This document shows, piece by piece, positions 35,854 through 45,652 of a DNA stretch of 64,000 nt; position 1 is the stretch's first letter, and every line of letters begins with the position of its first letter. Position numbers and translations under genes: made by a program. The notes beneath the pieces are model-generated. The model did not search any database and was not told the DNA's origin. It saw nothing but the letters and a program-made list of their open reading frames with translations. Origin of the DNA: Microvirga lotononidis (GTDB lineage Bacteria > Pseudomonadota > Alphaproteobacteria > Rhizobiales > Beijerinckiaceae); contig NZ_CP141048.1 of the NCBI RefSeq assembly GCF_034627025.1, forward strand, positions 3,732,001 to 3,796,000, read 5' to 3'.

Positions 35854-36930
35854 ATGACCGATCAGTGGTGGAGGCGGCCGCTCGTCAAGCCGCTGGCTCT
35901 CAGGGCCGGCGATCGTGTTGCCATTGTTTCGACAAGCTGGGGTGGCCCGGCGGTCTTCCCGCACCGCTACCAGGCTGGCAAGCAATACCTGTCCGAGGCC
36001 TTCGGGCTCGAGCCCGTCGAAATGCCCCATGCTCTACGCGATGCGGAATGGCTTTACCAAAATCCCCAGGCGCGGGCCGAAGACATTCACGCGGCCTTCG
36101 CGGATAACTCGATCAAAGGCGTGATCGCCAGCATCGGCGGCGACGATGCGATCCGCCTGATCCCGCATATCGACCTCCATGTGATCGCGGACAATCCCAA
36201 AGTTTTCCTCGGCTATTCCGATCCCACTGTTCTGCATTTCGGCTGCCTCAAGGCTGGTGTGAGTTCCTTTTACGGTCCCACGGTCATGGCCGGTTTTGCC
36301 GAGAACGGCGGCATGCATGCCTATGCCGAGGACGCCCTGCGCAAGGCCATCTTCCAATCGGGGCCCGTAGGCGAAATCGAGGTCAACAGGGAAGGATGGA
36401 CCGTCGAGCACCTGCCCTGGAAGGACACCGACAATCAGAACCGTCGCCGAAAGCTGACGCCCTCGACAGGTCCGCGAACGCTGCAGGGATCGGGTGTGGT
36501 CCGAGGGCATCTCATCGGTGGCTGTGCGGAGGTTCTGGAGATGCTGAAGGGCTCGGATTGGTGGCCGCCATCAGATTACTGGAACGGAGCGATACTTTTT
36601 TATGAAACCTCCGAGGAGGCTCCCTCGGCGAGCCATGTGCTGAGATGGCTGCGCAACTTCGCCGCTCAGGGAATCCTGCCCCGCCTTTCCGGCATTGTTC
36701 TCGGGCGCCCCGGTGGGCAGACGGAAGAGGCATACAGGAGAGAGCAGGAGCAGATGGTCGTGCGCGCACTCGCCGAGGCAGGCCTGCAGCATCTGCCCGT
36801 TCTGGCTGAGTGCGATTTCGGGCACACCGATCCGATGGCCACGTTGCCCTATGGGGTTCGTGCAGAGATCGATTGCGGGCGGGCCCGGCTCACACTCCTG
36901 GAGCCGGGCGTCATTGCAGCACTAGGTTGA
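35854..36930 (+). CDS. S66-family peptidase (LD-carboxypeptidase/microcin-immunity MccF type)
   Basis: This 358-residue serine peptidase has the nucleophile Ser in LGYSDPTVLH, after GVIASIGGDDAIRLIPHID. The Glu and His of the triad fit to the GIVLGRPGGQTE and DFGHTDPMATLPYG segments. The length is nearer to MccF (about 340-350) than to cytoplasmic LdcA (about 300), and there is no signal peptide. LdcA trims murein tetrapeptides during recycling, while MccF-type enzymes cut toxic acyl-aminoacyl nucleotides such as microcin C. The start at 35854 has AGGA upstream. Confidence 0.85.
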   Translation: MTDQWWRRPLVKPLALRAGDRVAIVSTSWGGPAVFPHRYQAGKQYLSEAFGLEPVEMPHALRDAEWLYQNPQARAEDIHAAFADNSIKGVIASIGGDDAIRLIPHIDLHVIADNPKVFLGYSDPTVLHFGCLKAGVSSFYGPTVMAGFAENGGMHAYAEDALRKAIFQSGPVGEIEVNREGWTVEHLPWKDTDNQNRRRKLTPSTGPRTLQGSGVVRGHLIGGCAEVLEMLKGSDWWPPSDYWNGAILFYETSEEAPSASHVLRWLRNFAAQGILPRLSGIVLGRPGGQTEEAYRREQEQMVVRALAEAGLQHLPVLAECDFGHTDPMATLPYGVRAEIDCGRARLTLLEPGVIAALG

Positions 36931-36946
36931 AGCCGCTCACGCAGCC

Positions 36947-37708
36947 TTAGCGATGTCGGATCAGGCTTGTGTTGTCCGGCTCGGCGGCGCTGGTTTTGAT
37001 CGACCCGGTCGTGTCCTCGGGCGCGGTCTTGCGCAGCTGGTTCACGAAGGCTGTCAGGCTGCTCACTTTCTCCGGTTCCGGAGCGAGGAAGGTGAGGGCG
37101 CTGCTGTCGAACGGTTCTTCCTCGATGGTGCCATCGATCATGATCGTGGTCTTGATCCCGCTCTGAACATCGAAGGAAACCGACTTCACCTTCGTTCGGC
37201 GCTGTGGGTCGACCGGCTCGGCAATCACGAGGGATGCGACAGCGGTCGAGGCGGACGCCAGGATCGGCTTGGCCGGCGTGCGGACGATCGCGATAGGCTG
37301 CTGAGGCGGCTTGGCGGCCGAAGCCTGCGCAGGCTGCTTCTCCTGGACCTTTCTGTCCGGGTCGCCGGCGTTGCGGGCCGGCTGCGAGACCGCCATGTAC
37401 TCTGTCGGTCCGGACAGGATCTTCTCAAGCCGCTCATGGGCCTCTGTGGCTTCCTTCTGCGTTGTCGAGCCGAAGGCCATGACCAGCGGATTCTTGGCCC
37501 TTTCGGCCTCGGCCTTTGCTTTCGCGGTTTCCGCAGCCTTGGCTGCCGCAATCCGCTTCTTCGCCTCGGCCATCTGGGCGCGGTTGTTCGTGCTGTAGGA
37601 GTAGTGCTTTCCGTTGATCTCGTAGCGGACCAACCGGGCTTCGGCGCCGCTGGATATCGTCCCGAACGTGACGATGGAAGCTCCAAGCAAAATAAGCGTT
37701 TTGTTCAT
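36947..37708 (-). CDS. Secreted hypothetical protein
   Basis: The 253-residue protein starts with a signal peptide (MNKTLILLGASIVTFGTISS, cleavage near AEA-RL). It continues with a small strand pair (RLVRYEINGKHYSYSTNN), a highly charged Ala/Lys/Glu helix of about 30 residues (a likely coiled coil), and a long Pro/Ala/Gln-rich disordered stretch. It ends in a short folded segment (KSVSFDVQSGIKTTIMIDGT). The YEINGKHYSY opening is typical of a periplasmic protein group in Rhizobiales without assigned function. It converges on the S66 peptidase gene. Confidence 0.75.
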   Translation of the reverse strand: MNKTLILLGASIVTFGTISSGAEARLVRYEINGKHYSYSTNNRAQMAEAKKRIAAAKAAETAKAKAEAERAKNPLVMAFGSTTQKEATEAHERLEKILSGPTEYMAVSQPARNAGDPDRKVQEKQPAQASAAKPPQQPIAIVRTPAKPILASASTAVASLVIAEPVDPQRRTKVKSVSFDVQSGIKTTIMIDGTIEEEPFDSSALTFLAPEPEKVSSLTAFVNQLRKTAPEDTTGSIKTSAAEPDNTSLIRHR

Positions 37709-39374
<1,666 letters not shown>

Positions 39375-39399
39375 GCCTGAAGCGATCACGCTCGTGAGG

Positions 39400-39430
39400 A
39401 ACCCGGCGTCTCGAGCGCCGGGTTTTTCTT
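39400..39430 (+). terminator. Intrinsic terminator after TRAP binding protein
   Basis: AACCCGGCG (39400-39408) pairs with CGCCGGGTT (39416-39424) across a seven-base loop, followed by TTTTCTT. Confidence 0.9.
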
Positions 39431-39541
39431 TGCAGGGCTGGTGTGCCTCAAACGGGAGGCTGCAGGGTTGCATCCGGCCCATGGAATGATGATCTCATGG
39501 CAACCCTTGTTCGGCTTTGAACCGTACCGGAAAGATGATTC

Positions 39542-40540
39542 ATGCCTCCCTTTTCAGTCCTCGATCTCGCGCCCGTTCCAGAGGGCTTCACGCCCTCCGA
39601 TGCCTTGCGCAACACGCTCGACCTGGCGCAGCACGCTGAAGCCTGGGGCTACAATCGCTATTGGCTCGCCGAGCATCACAATATGGTCGGTATCGCGAGT
39701 GCCGCGACGAGCGTCGTGATCGCCCATGTGGCCGGCGGCACGAAGACCATGCGGATCGGCGCGGGCGGCATCATGCTCCCGAACCACTCGCCCCTGGTGA
39801 TCGCAGAGCAGTTCGGCACCCTCGATGCGCTGTATCCGGGTCGCATCGATCTCGGCGTCGGCCGGGCTCCGGGGACGGATCAGCGCACGCTGCGCGCGCT
39901 TCGCCGAGACCCCACATCAGCCGACACCTTCCCGCAGGACGTGCTCGAATTGCAGGCGCTTCTCGGACCGGTTCAGGCCGACCAAGTGATCCGGGCCGTG
40001 CCGGGAGCGGGCTCCAGCGTGCCGATCTGGATCCTCGGCTCCAGCCTGTTCGGCGCGCAGCTTGCCGCCATGCTGGGTCTGCCTTACGCCTTCGCGTCCC
40101 ATTTCGCGCCCGGCGCCCTGATGCAGGCGCTCCAGGTCTATCGCGAGCGCTTCCAGCCCTCGGCACAGCTCGACCGGCCTTATGCCATGGTGGGCGTGAA
40201 CGTGATCGCCGCCGACACGGATGAGGAAGCGCGCCAACTCTTCACCTCGGCGCAGCAATCCTTCACGAACCTGTTCCGCGGGACCCGGGGCAAGCTCCAG
40301 CCGCCCATCGACGATATCGAGAGCTACTGGTCGCCGCACGAGAAGGCGCAGGCCATGAACATGCTGTCCTGCTCCTTCGTGGGCTCGGCCAAGACGGTGC
40401 AGGAGGGTCTGGAGGGCTTCATCGCCCAGACGGGGGCCGACGAAGTAATGGTCGCGGCCGCGATCTACGACCATTCCAAGCGCCTGCGCTCTTACGAGAT
40501 CCTGAGCGAGGTGCAACAGGCGATGAAGAAGGCGGCATAA
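39542..40540 (+). CDS. Luciferase-like (LLM class) flavin-dependent monooxygenase
   Basis: This 332-residue TIM-barrel flavoprotein reads [20 protein letters not shown] and then [17 protein letters not shown], the signature of the group whose members need only one polypeptide and FMNH2. Later landmarks are [20 protein letters not shown], then [17 protein letters not shown] and [16 protein letters not shown]. Substrates in this branch are varied, including sulfonates, alkanes and amines, and cannot be told. A REP-like repeat follows directly behind the stop. Confidence 0.92.
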   Translation: MPPFSVLDLAPVPEGFTPSDALRNTLDLAQHAEAWGYNRYWLAEHHNMVGIASAATSVVIAHVAGGTKTMRIGAGGIMLPNHSPLVIAEQFGTLDALYPGRIDLGVGRAPGTDQRTLRALRRDPTSADTFPQDVLELQALLGPVQADQVIRAVPGAGSSVPIWILGSSLFGAQLAAMLGLPYAFASHFAPGALMQALQVYRERFQPSAQLDRPYAMVGVNVIAADTDEEARQLFTSAQQSFTNLFRGTRGKLQPPIDDIESYWSPHEKAQAMNMLSCSFVGSAKTVQEGLEGFIAQTGADEVMVAAAIYDHSKRLRSYEILSEVQQAMKKAA

Positions 40541-40550
40541 ATCCTTCGCA

Positions 40551-40600
40551 CGTCATGGCCGGGCTTGTCCCGGCCATCTCGATCGGAAGAGCGCCGCGCC
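40551..40600. repeat. REP-like palindrome
   Basis: CGTCATGGCCGGGCTTGTCC, continuing CGGCCATCTCG, forms a GGCCGGG/CCCGGCC stem. A second short arm pair GCGCCGCGCC/TTCCC region follows. It is identical in its core to copies at 44613, 45540 and 58531. Confidence 0.85.
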
Positions 40601-40614
40601 TTCCCAACAGGCTC

Positions 40615-41454
40615 CTAAGACGCCCCACGTCCCTTCAAGGTCGGATCGAGCGCGTCGCGCAATCCATCGCCCAGCAGGTTCAGCCCGAGCACCGACAGCG
40701 CAATGGCGATGCCCGGCGCGATGGCGAGGTGAGGGGCCTGCGAGAGATAGGTCTGCGCATCGCTCAGCATGCGGCCCCAGCTCGGATTGGGCGGGCGCAC
40801 GCCCAAGCCCAGATAGCTCAGGCCCGCTTCGGTCAGGATGGCGAGCGCGAGCTGGATCGTCACCTGAACGATCAGCGCGCCCGCGATGTTCGGCATCACA
40901 TCTTCCCAGGTGATCCGCAGCGGATGCTTGCCGATGGCGCGGGCCGCCGCGATGTAGTCGAGAGTCCAGACCTGAAGCGCGACGCCGCGCGTGACGCGGG
41001 CGAAGACGGGGACGTTGAACACCGCGATCGCCAGGATCGCCGCGAGCGGACCGGAACCCACTAGGGCGCCGATCATGATGGCGGAAAGCACGGCGGGGAA
41101 CGCGAAGACGACGTCCGAGACGCGCATGGCGATCTCGTCGGCGATACCCTTCCAGGCGGCCGCCGCGCAGCCGATGGCCGTGCCGATGGCCGCCCCCAAG
41201 AGAACAGCCGGCCACGCGATGGCGAGCGAGTTCCAAGCCCCGACCATGAGAAGCGAGGCCACGTCGCGCCCGAAATGATCGGTGCCGAGGATGCCGAGTT
41301 CTCCCGGGGCCTTCAGGCGCATGGCGACGCGCACGCGCGTCGGCACCTCAGGCGTCCAGACGAGCGACACGAGGGCGGTGACGATCAAGAGCGACGTCAG
41401 GATGCCGCCGATGACGAGGGCGGAATTCAGCGGGATGCGGGACCGCTTGCTCAT
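40615..41454 (-). CDS. Dipeptide/oligopeptide ABC transporter permease (DppC type)
   Basis: This 279-residue permease has an N-terminal membrane helix and the OppC/DppC-type GTDHFGRDVASLLMVGAWNS. Four to five further helices follow, with the EAA loop AARAIGKHPLRITWEDVMPN. It ends ALGLNLLGDGLRDALDP, the family's classic C-terminus. The start overlaps the DppB-type stop by four bases. It forms the membrane channel with the permease encoded next to it, fed by the binding protein at 42603 and probably driven by the double ATPase at 47139. Confidence 0.95.
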   Translation of the reverse strand: MSKRSRIPLNSALVIGGILTSLLIVTALVSLVWTPEVPTRVRVAMRLKAPGELGILGTDHFGRDVASLLMVGAWNSLAIAWPAVLLGAAIGTAIGCAAAAWKGIADEIAMRVSDVVFAFPAVLSAIMIGALVGSGPLAAILAIAVFNVPVFARVTRGVALQVWTLDYIAAARAIGKHPLRITWEDVMPNIAGALIVQVTIQLALAILTEAGLSYLGLGVRPPNPSWGRMLSDAQTYLSQAPHLAIAPGIAIALSVLGLNLLGDGLRDALDPTLKGRGAS

Positions 41455-42401
41455 GACCGGCCCCTCAGGCGCGGGTCGAGGATGGCATAGCCGATATCGA
41501 CGATGAAGTTCACGACGATCACAAGTCCGGAAAAGATCAGCACGATGTCCTTGATCACCACGAGGTCGCGCTGGTTGAGCGCCTGATAGGCGAGCCGTCC
41601 GAGGCCCGGCAGATTGAACACGTTCTCGACGAGGATCGCACCGCCGAAGAAGAACGAGAGCTGCAGGCCGAGGATCGTCGTGACCGGAATGAGCGCGTTC
41701 GGTACCACGTGACGGCGCAGGGTGCCGCCCTTGTCCACGCCCTTGGCGCGGGCGGTGCGCACGAAGTCTGCGCCGATCACCTCGAGCGTCGCCGAGCGCG
41801 TGACGCGTGTGAGCACGGCCGCCTGCGGCAGGGCGAGCGCCACCGCGGGGAGAAGGAGGGACTGGAAGGCCGGCCAGAGGCCGGCGCTCCAGCCGGGAAA
41901 ACCGCCGGCGGGAAACCAGCCGAGCCAGGTCGAGAAGAAGAGAATGAACAGAAGACCGATCCAGAAGTTCGGCACCGCCACGCCGAGCTGGCTGAATACG
42001 AGAACCGCACGATCCACGATCCCGTCGCGCCGCGCCGCTGCCGCGACGCCGAGCGGCAATGCGAGTGCCGTCGAAATGAGGATCGCGAGAAGGCTCAGCG
42101 GCAGCGTCACGTTCATGCGCTCGGCCACGAGCGTCGAAACCGGCATCTTGTAGGTGATCGACTGCCCGAGATCGCCGTGCAGGATCCCGCCGATCCAGTG
42201 CATGTAGCGCAGGAGCGCCGGTTGATCGAGCCCGAGCTCCTGCCTCAGAGCCGCGAGCGTGTCCTCACGGGCGGCCGTGCCGAGCATGATGGCCGCCGGA
42301 TCGCCCGGAAGCACCTCCAGGATGAGAAAGATCGCCAGCGAGACGGCCAGCAGGGTAACCGCAAGCGAGACGAGGCGCGAGATGATGAGACGCGGCATCA
42401 T
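41451..42401 (-). CDS. Dipeptide/oligopeptide ABC transporter permease (DppB type)
   Basis: The 316-residue permease opens with IISRLVSLAVTLLAVSLAIF and the family's EVLPGDPAAIMLGTAA. It then shows LGLDQPALLRYMHWIGGILH, five more membrane segments, and the EAA loop FVRTARAKGVDKGGTLRRHV. The end reads ILDPRLRGRS. It partners the DppC-type permease, with which it overlaps by four bases. A long gap of some 200 bases carrying a repeat separates it from the binding-protein gene upstream. Confidence 0.95.
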   Translation of the reverse strand: MMPRLIISRLVSLAVTLLAVSLAIFLILEVLPGDPAAIMLGTAAREDTLAALRQELGLDQPALLRYMHWIGGILHGDLGQSITYKMPVSTLVAERMNVTLPLSLLAILISTALALPLGVAAAARRDGIVDRAVLVFSQLGVAVPNFWIGLLFILFFSTWLGWFPAGGFPGWSAGLWPAFQSLLLPAVALALPQAAVLTRVTRSATLEVIGADFVRTARAKGVDKGGTLRRHVVPNALIPVTTILGLQLSFFFGGAILVENVFNLPGLGRLAYQALNQRDLVVIKDIVLIFSGLVIVVNFIVDIGYAILDPRLRGRS

Positions 42402-42502
42402 TCAGGTTCTATCCGTTCCCATCCTCTGGATGTGAGGGCGATGGGTGGTCCGATCAAACATGACCCTTTGCGTCGCCACCGAGATCGTGCCGGTGGTCCC
42501 GT

Positions 42503-42559
42503 TCGGAAGAGCAAAGCGTTCTTCCCATCGAGATGGCCGAGACAAGCCCGGCCATGACG
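42503..42559. repeat. REP-like palindrome, reversed copy
   Basis: The minus-strand reading gives GTCATGGCCGGGCTTGTCTC, then GGCCATCTCG, followed by a GGGAAGAAC...GTTCTTCCC-like second arm. It is the same element as at 40551, inverted, with one base change. It lies between the DppB-type and binding-protein genes, where it could stabilise the longer upstream message. Confidence 0.8.
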
Positions 42560-42602
42560 TGCGAAGGGTTTTACAGGAGTTGGTGCAAGGAAACGCCCGA
42601 AC

Positions 42603-44084
42603 TCACTCCGTCCACGAGACCTCCGTCACGTCGTTCGATGGGATCGGCGAGTTCTCCCACAGGCCCTGCACCTTCGCGTTCCAGACGCCGAGTTTCGGCA
42701 GCTGGAAGAGGAAGAGGGCCGGAACGTCCTGGGCGAGGATCTTCTGCGCTTCCGCATATTTCGCGAATCGCGCCTTCTCGTCCGTGGTCCTGGCGGCATC
42801 GGCGACCAGCGTCTTAAACGCGTCGTTCTTGTAATTGAAATAATAGTTGTCGCGAGCGAAGATATCGATGTCGAGTGGTTCCGCATGGGCCACGATGGTC
42901 ATGTCGTAGTCCTTGGCCTTGAACACTTCCTCGATCCATTTCGCAGGGAATTCCGTCGGAATGATCTTCAGATCGACGCCGACTTCGGACAGCATCGCGG
43001 AGAGCAGCTCCGCCGACCGGCTGGCATAGGCCATCTGCGGGCTCTTGATCGAGATCGACAGGCCGTTGCCGTAACCCGCTTCCTGCAGCAGAGCCTTGGC
43101 CTTCTCGGGATCGTAGGGAACGACGCTCGTCATGTCCACGAAGGCGGGATGATTGGGCGAGAAGAAGCTGCCGATGGGTTGTCCGAAGCCCGAATAGGCC
43201 CCCTCGACCAGCGCCTTGCGGTCCACCGCGTGCATGAGCGCGCGGCGCACACGCACGTCATCGAAGGGCTTCTTGGCATTGTTCATGCCGGCGACGACCT
43301 CGCCCTCCGTATTGCCGGCGACCGCCTTGAAGCGCGAATCCTTCTGGAACTCGGCGAAGAGTTCGGGCGCGCCGAGATTGGGGAAGGCGTCCACGTCGCC
43401 GGCCTTGAGCGCGGCCACCTGGGCCTGCGCGTCGCTGATGAACCGGAAGGTGACGCTGTCGAGCTTGATCTTGTCCTTCTGCCAGTAATCCGGGTTGCGC
43501 ACGAGCTCCACCCGGTCGCCCCGCGTCCAGGACTTGAACTTGAAGGGCCCGGTGCCGACCGGATTGGCGGCATTGTTCGCCGCAGATTCGGGCGCCACGA
43601 TCACCGCATCGCCCCAGCCGAGATAATAGAGGAAGTTGCTCGAGGTCTCCTTGAGCTTGATCACCACGGTTGTGGGATCAGGCGTTTCAATGGACGCGAT
43701 GGGCGCGAAGATCTGCTTCTGCGCATTGGTCGACTTCGGGTCGCGGGCACGATCGAAGGCAAATTTCACATCGGCCGAATCGAAGGCGGAGCCGTCGTGG
43801 AACTTCACCCCTTCCTGCAGATGGAAGGTATAGGTCAGCCCGTCGGGCGAAATCTCCCAGCTCTTCGCCAGCAGCGGCTGGACCTTGCCGGTCCGGTCGA
43901 TGCGCACGAGGCCTTCATAGAGGTTGACCCAGGTCACTTCGCGGATGGCCACGGGAGCCGCGATGGTCGGATCGAGGCCGGGCGGCTCGATGGGCATGCC
44001 CACCACGAGGGAGGTTTTGGCGGCAAAGGCCGGGATGACGCTGACGGTGAGAAGGAAAGCGGCAGTCAGGAGGCGCTTCGTCAT
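42603..44084 (-). CDS. Dipeptide/oligopeptide ABC transporter binding protein (DppA/SBP family 5)
   Basis: This 493-residue family 5 receptor has a signal peptide (MTKRLLTAAFLLTVSVIPAFAAK). Its open face includes the WVNLYEGLVRIDRTGKVQPL and LAKSWEISPDGLTYTFHLQE motifs, then VRRALMHAVDRKALV, all standard for peptide or nickel/opine-type binding proteins. The remaining cluster (amidase, aldehyde dehydrogenase, SDR) does not fix the ligand. It precedes the two permease genes on the same strand. Confidence 0.95.
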   Translation of the reverse strand: MTKRLLTAAFLLTVSVIPAFAAKTSLVVGMPIEPPGLDPTIAAPVAIREVTWVNLYEGLVRIDRTGKVQPLLAKSWEISPDGLTYTFHLQEGVKFHDGSAFDSADVKFAFDRARDPKSTNAQKQIFAPIASIETPDPTTVVIKLKETSSNFLYYLGWGDAVIVAPESAANNAANPVGTGPFKFKSWTRGDRVELVRNPDYWQKDKIKLDSVTFRFISDAQAQVAALKAGDVDAFPNLGAPELFAEFQKDSRFKAVAGNTEGEVVAGMNNAKKPFDDVRVRRALMHAVDRKALVEGAYSGFGQPIGSFFSPNHPAFVDMTSVVPYDPEKAKALLQEAGYGNGLSISIKSPQMAYASRSAELLSAMLSEVGVDLKIIPTEFPAKWIEEVFKAKDYDMTIVAHAEPLDIDIFARDNYYFNYKNDAFKTLVADAARTTDEKARFAKYAEAQKILAQDVPALFLFQLPKLGVWNAKVQGLWENSPIPSNDVTEVSWTE

Positions 44085-44278
44085 CAGGGCTTGAACTCCA
44101 TCGAGTGGAAGAGGCGACAGGTCGCGGTGGCCTCAGCTTACGCAGGACCGCGCCGGATGGAAGATGCTCATTACCGATTCTTCACTTAACTTCGGCGTGG
44201 CTGAGACTTAAGCATCGGATCGAAGAGATCCGCCGAACCGGCTGTTTCATGGCGAGCGGCGGAATGAAAGGGTTTGAC

Positions 44279-44563
44279 ATGGCTCTCGAGACCGCACGGG
44301 TGCCCACCGAGAACGGTGCCCGATACCTCCAGCAGCTCTGCAAGCACTGGAGCCACAAGCTGGACGTTCAGCTCACGGAGAAGGAGGGAATCGTCCGGTT
44401 CCCGGCCGCCGTCGCCACGATGATCGCTTCTCCAGATGCCTTGACGGTGAGCGTGGAGGCCGAGGATGACGAGACGCTTCAGCGGATGAAGAGCGTCGTC
44501 GCATCCCATCTGGACCGCTTCGCCTTCAAGGAAGCGCCGCTGACGTTCGAGTGGAAGGCCTAG
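44279..44563 (+). CDS. DUF2218-family protein
   Basis: An AAAGGG site precedes the ATG at 44279, giving 94 residues. The chain reads ALETARVPTENGARYLQQLC, then KHWSHKLDVQ and a strand-rich end SVEAEDDETLQRMKSVVASH, closing with the family's FEWKA. DUF2218 proteins are small alpha/beta domains often near siderophore or transport genes; the function is unknown. It lies on the opposite strand inside the peptide-transporter cluster. Confidence 0.85.
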   Translation: MALETARVPTENGARYLQQLCKHWSHKLDVQLTEKEGIVRFPAAVATMIASPDALTVSVEAEDDETLQRMKSVVASHLDRFAFKEAPLTFEWKA

Positions 44564-44612
44564 CCAGATCGCCGTGGCCTCCCCGGCGGCGGAATGCCGG
44601 GACGCCCAACAC

Positions 44613-44668
44613 CGTCATGGCCGGGCCTGTCCCGGCCATCCGGATTGTGCGAAGCGCCGCGCTTCCCC
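44613..44668. repeat. REP-like palindrome
   Basis: CGTCATGGCCGGGCCTGTCC, continuing CGGCCATCCGG, repeats the 40551 element with one change. It is followed by a short GAAGCGCCGCGCTTCC hairpin, as in other copies. It lies between the convergent DUF2218 and SDR genes. Confidence 0.8.
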
Positions 44669-44720
44669 ACGTCGTCCCACCGGTACAAGGCCAGTGAACA
44701 CTAGAGGGTTATGACCCGCC

Positions 44721-45470
44721 TCAAATACAGCGTCCGCCGTCGACTTCCAGCACCACGCCGGTGATCATGCTAGCTTCGTCCGAAGCGAGGTAGAGCGCCG
44801 CGTTGGCGATGTCCTGCGGCGTGGAGAAGCGGCCGAGCGGGATCGAGTTGACGAACAGCTCGCGCTTCTGGGGCGTGTCCTCGCCCATGAAGGTGGCGAG
44901 GAGCGGCGTCTCGCCGGCTACGGGCGCAAGGGCGCAGACGCGGATCTTGTTGGGGGCCAGTTCCACGGCCATGGACTTCGTCATGGTGTGCACGGCGCCC
45001 TTGGTGCTGTTGTACCAGGTGAGGCCGGGGCGGGGGCGCAGGCCTGCCGTCGAGCCGACATTGATGATCGCGCCGCCGCCCTGCTTCTGCATCAGCGGAA
45101 CGGCGGCCTTGGCGAAGAGATAGATCGATTTCACGTTGACCGCGAAGACGCGGTCGAACTCGTCTTCCTCCACCTCCAGCATCGGTCGGTTCCGATGGCT
45201 GATGCCCGCGTTGTTGACGACGATGTCGAGCTTGCCGAAGGCCGCGACGGTCTTCTCCACGGCGGCGTTCACGTCGACGGCCTTGGACACGTCGGCGGCG
45301 AGGCCGATGGCGGACGAGCCGATCTTCTCCGCGGCAGCCTTGGCGGCTCCTTCGTTGATGTCGACGATGGCGACCTTTGCGCCCTCGCGGGCGAAGGTTT
45401 CCGCGATGCCCAGACCGAATCCGGATCCGGCGCCCGTGACCAGCGCCACCTTGCCTTCAAGGCGATTCAT
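44721..45470 (-). CDS. Short-chain dehydrogenase/reductase
   Basis: This 249-residue SDR has TGAGSGFGLG as cofactor motif and VDINEG after the second strand, so NAD(H) is likely. It also has NNAGISHRN, then a catalytic Ser in NVGSTAGLRP and Tyr/Lys in WYNSTKGAV, and an end GVVLEVDGGRCI. AAGGGAAG precedes the ATG. It is encoded behind the aldehyde dehydrogenase on the same strand. The two would suit stepwise alcohol-aldehyde-acid oxidation of one compound (inference). Confidence 0.94.
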   Translation of the reverse strand: MNRLEGKVALVTGAGSGFGLGIAETFAREGAKVAIVDINEGAAKAAAEKIGSSAIGLAADVSKAVDVNAAVEKTVAAFGKLDIVVNNAGISHRNRPMLEVEEDEFDRVFAVNVKSIYLFAKAAVPLMQKQGGGAIINVGSTAGLRPRPGLTWYNSTKGAVHTMTKSMAVELAPNKIRVCALAPVAGETPLLATFMGEDTPQKRELFVNSIPLGRFSTPQDIANAALYLASDEASMITGVVLEVDGGRCI

Positions 45471-45539
45471 GTTTCTTCCCTTTCAATATGTGCTTTTCCC
45501 CGTTTCTGGGGGTAACGAAGCGGACGAACCGTTTCACGA

Positions 45540-45628
45540 CGTCATGGCCGGGCTTGTCCCGGCCATCCCGAGCGACGAGGCGCGTCGCTTCAATCCATCG
45601 AGATCACCGGCACAAGGCCGGTGATGAC
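45540..45628. repeat. REP-like palindrome with second stem
   Basis: CGTCATGGCCGGGCTTGTCC, continuing CGGCCATCCCG, is followed after some 40 bases by GATCACCGGCACAAGGCCGG, continuing TGATGACC, a second stem-loop. The same two-stem layout recurs at 58531. It lies between the SDR and aldehyde dehydrogenase genes. Confidence 0.85.
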
Positions 45629-45652
45629 CTAGGAGGGATCAGCCGTATCCGC

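Noticed and set aside
42885..44189. 434-residue plus-strand open frame
   Set aside because: It is antisense to the peptide-binding protein gene, with no motif and no ribosome site.
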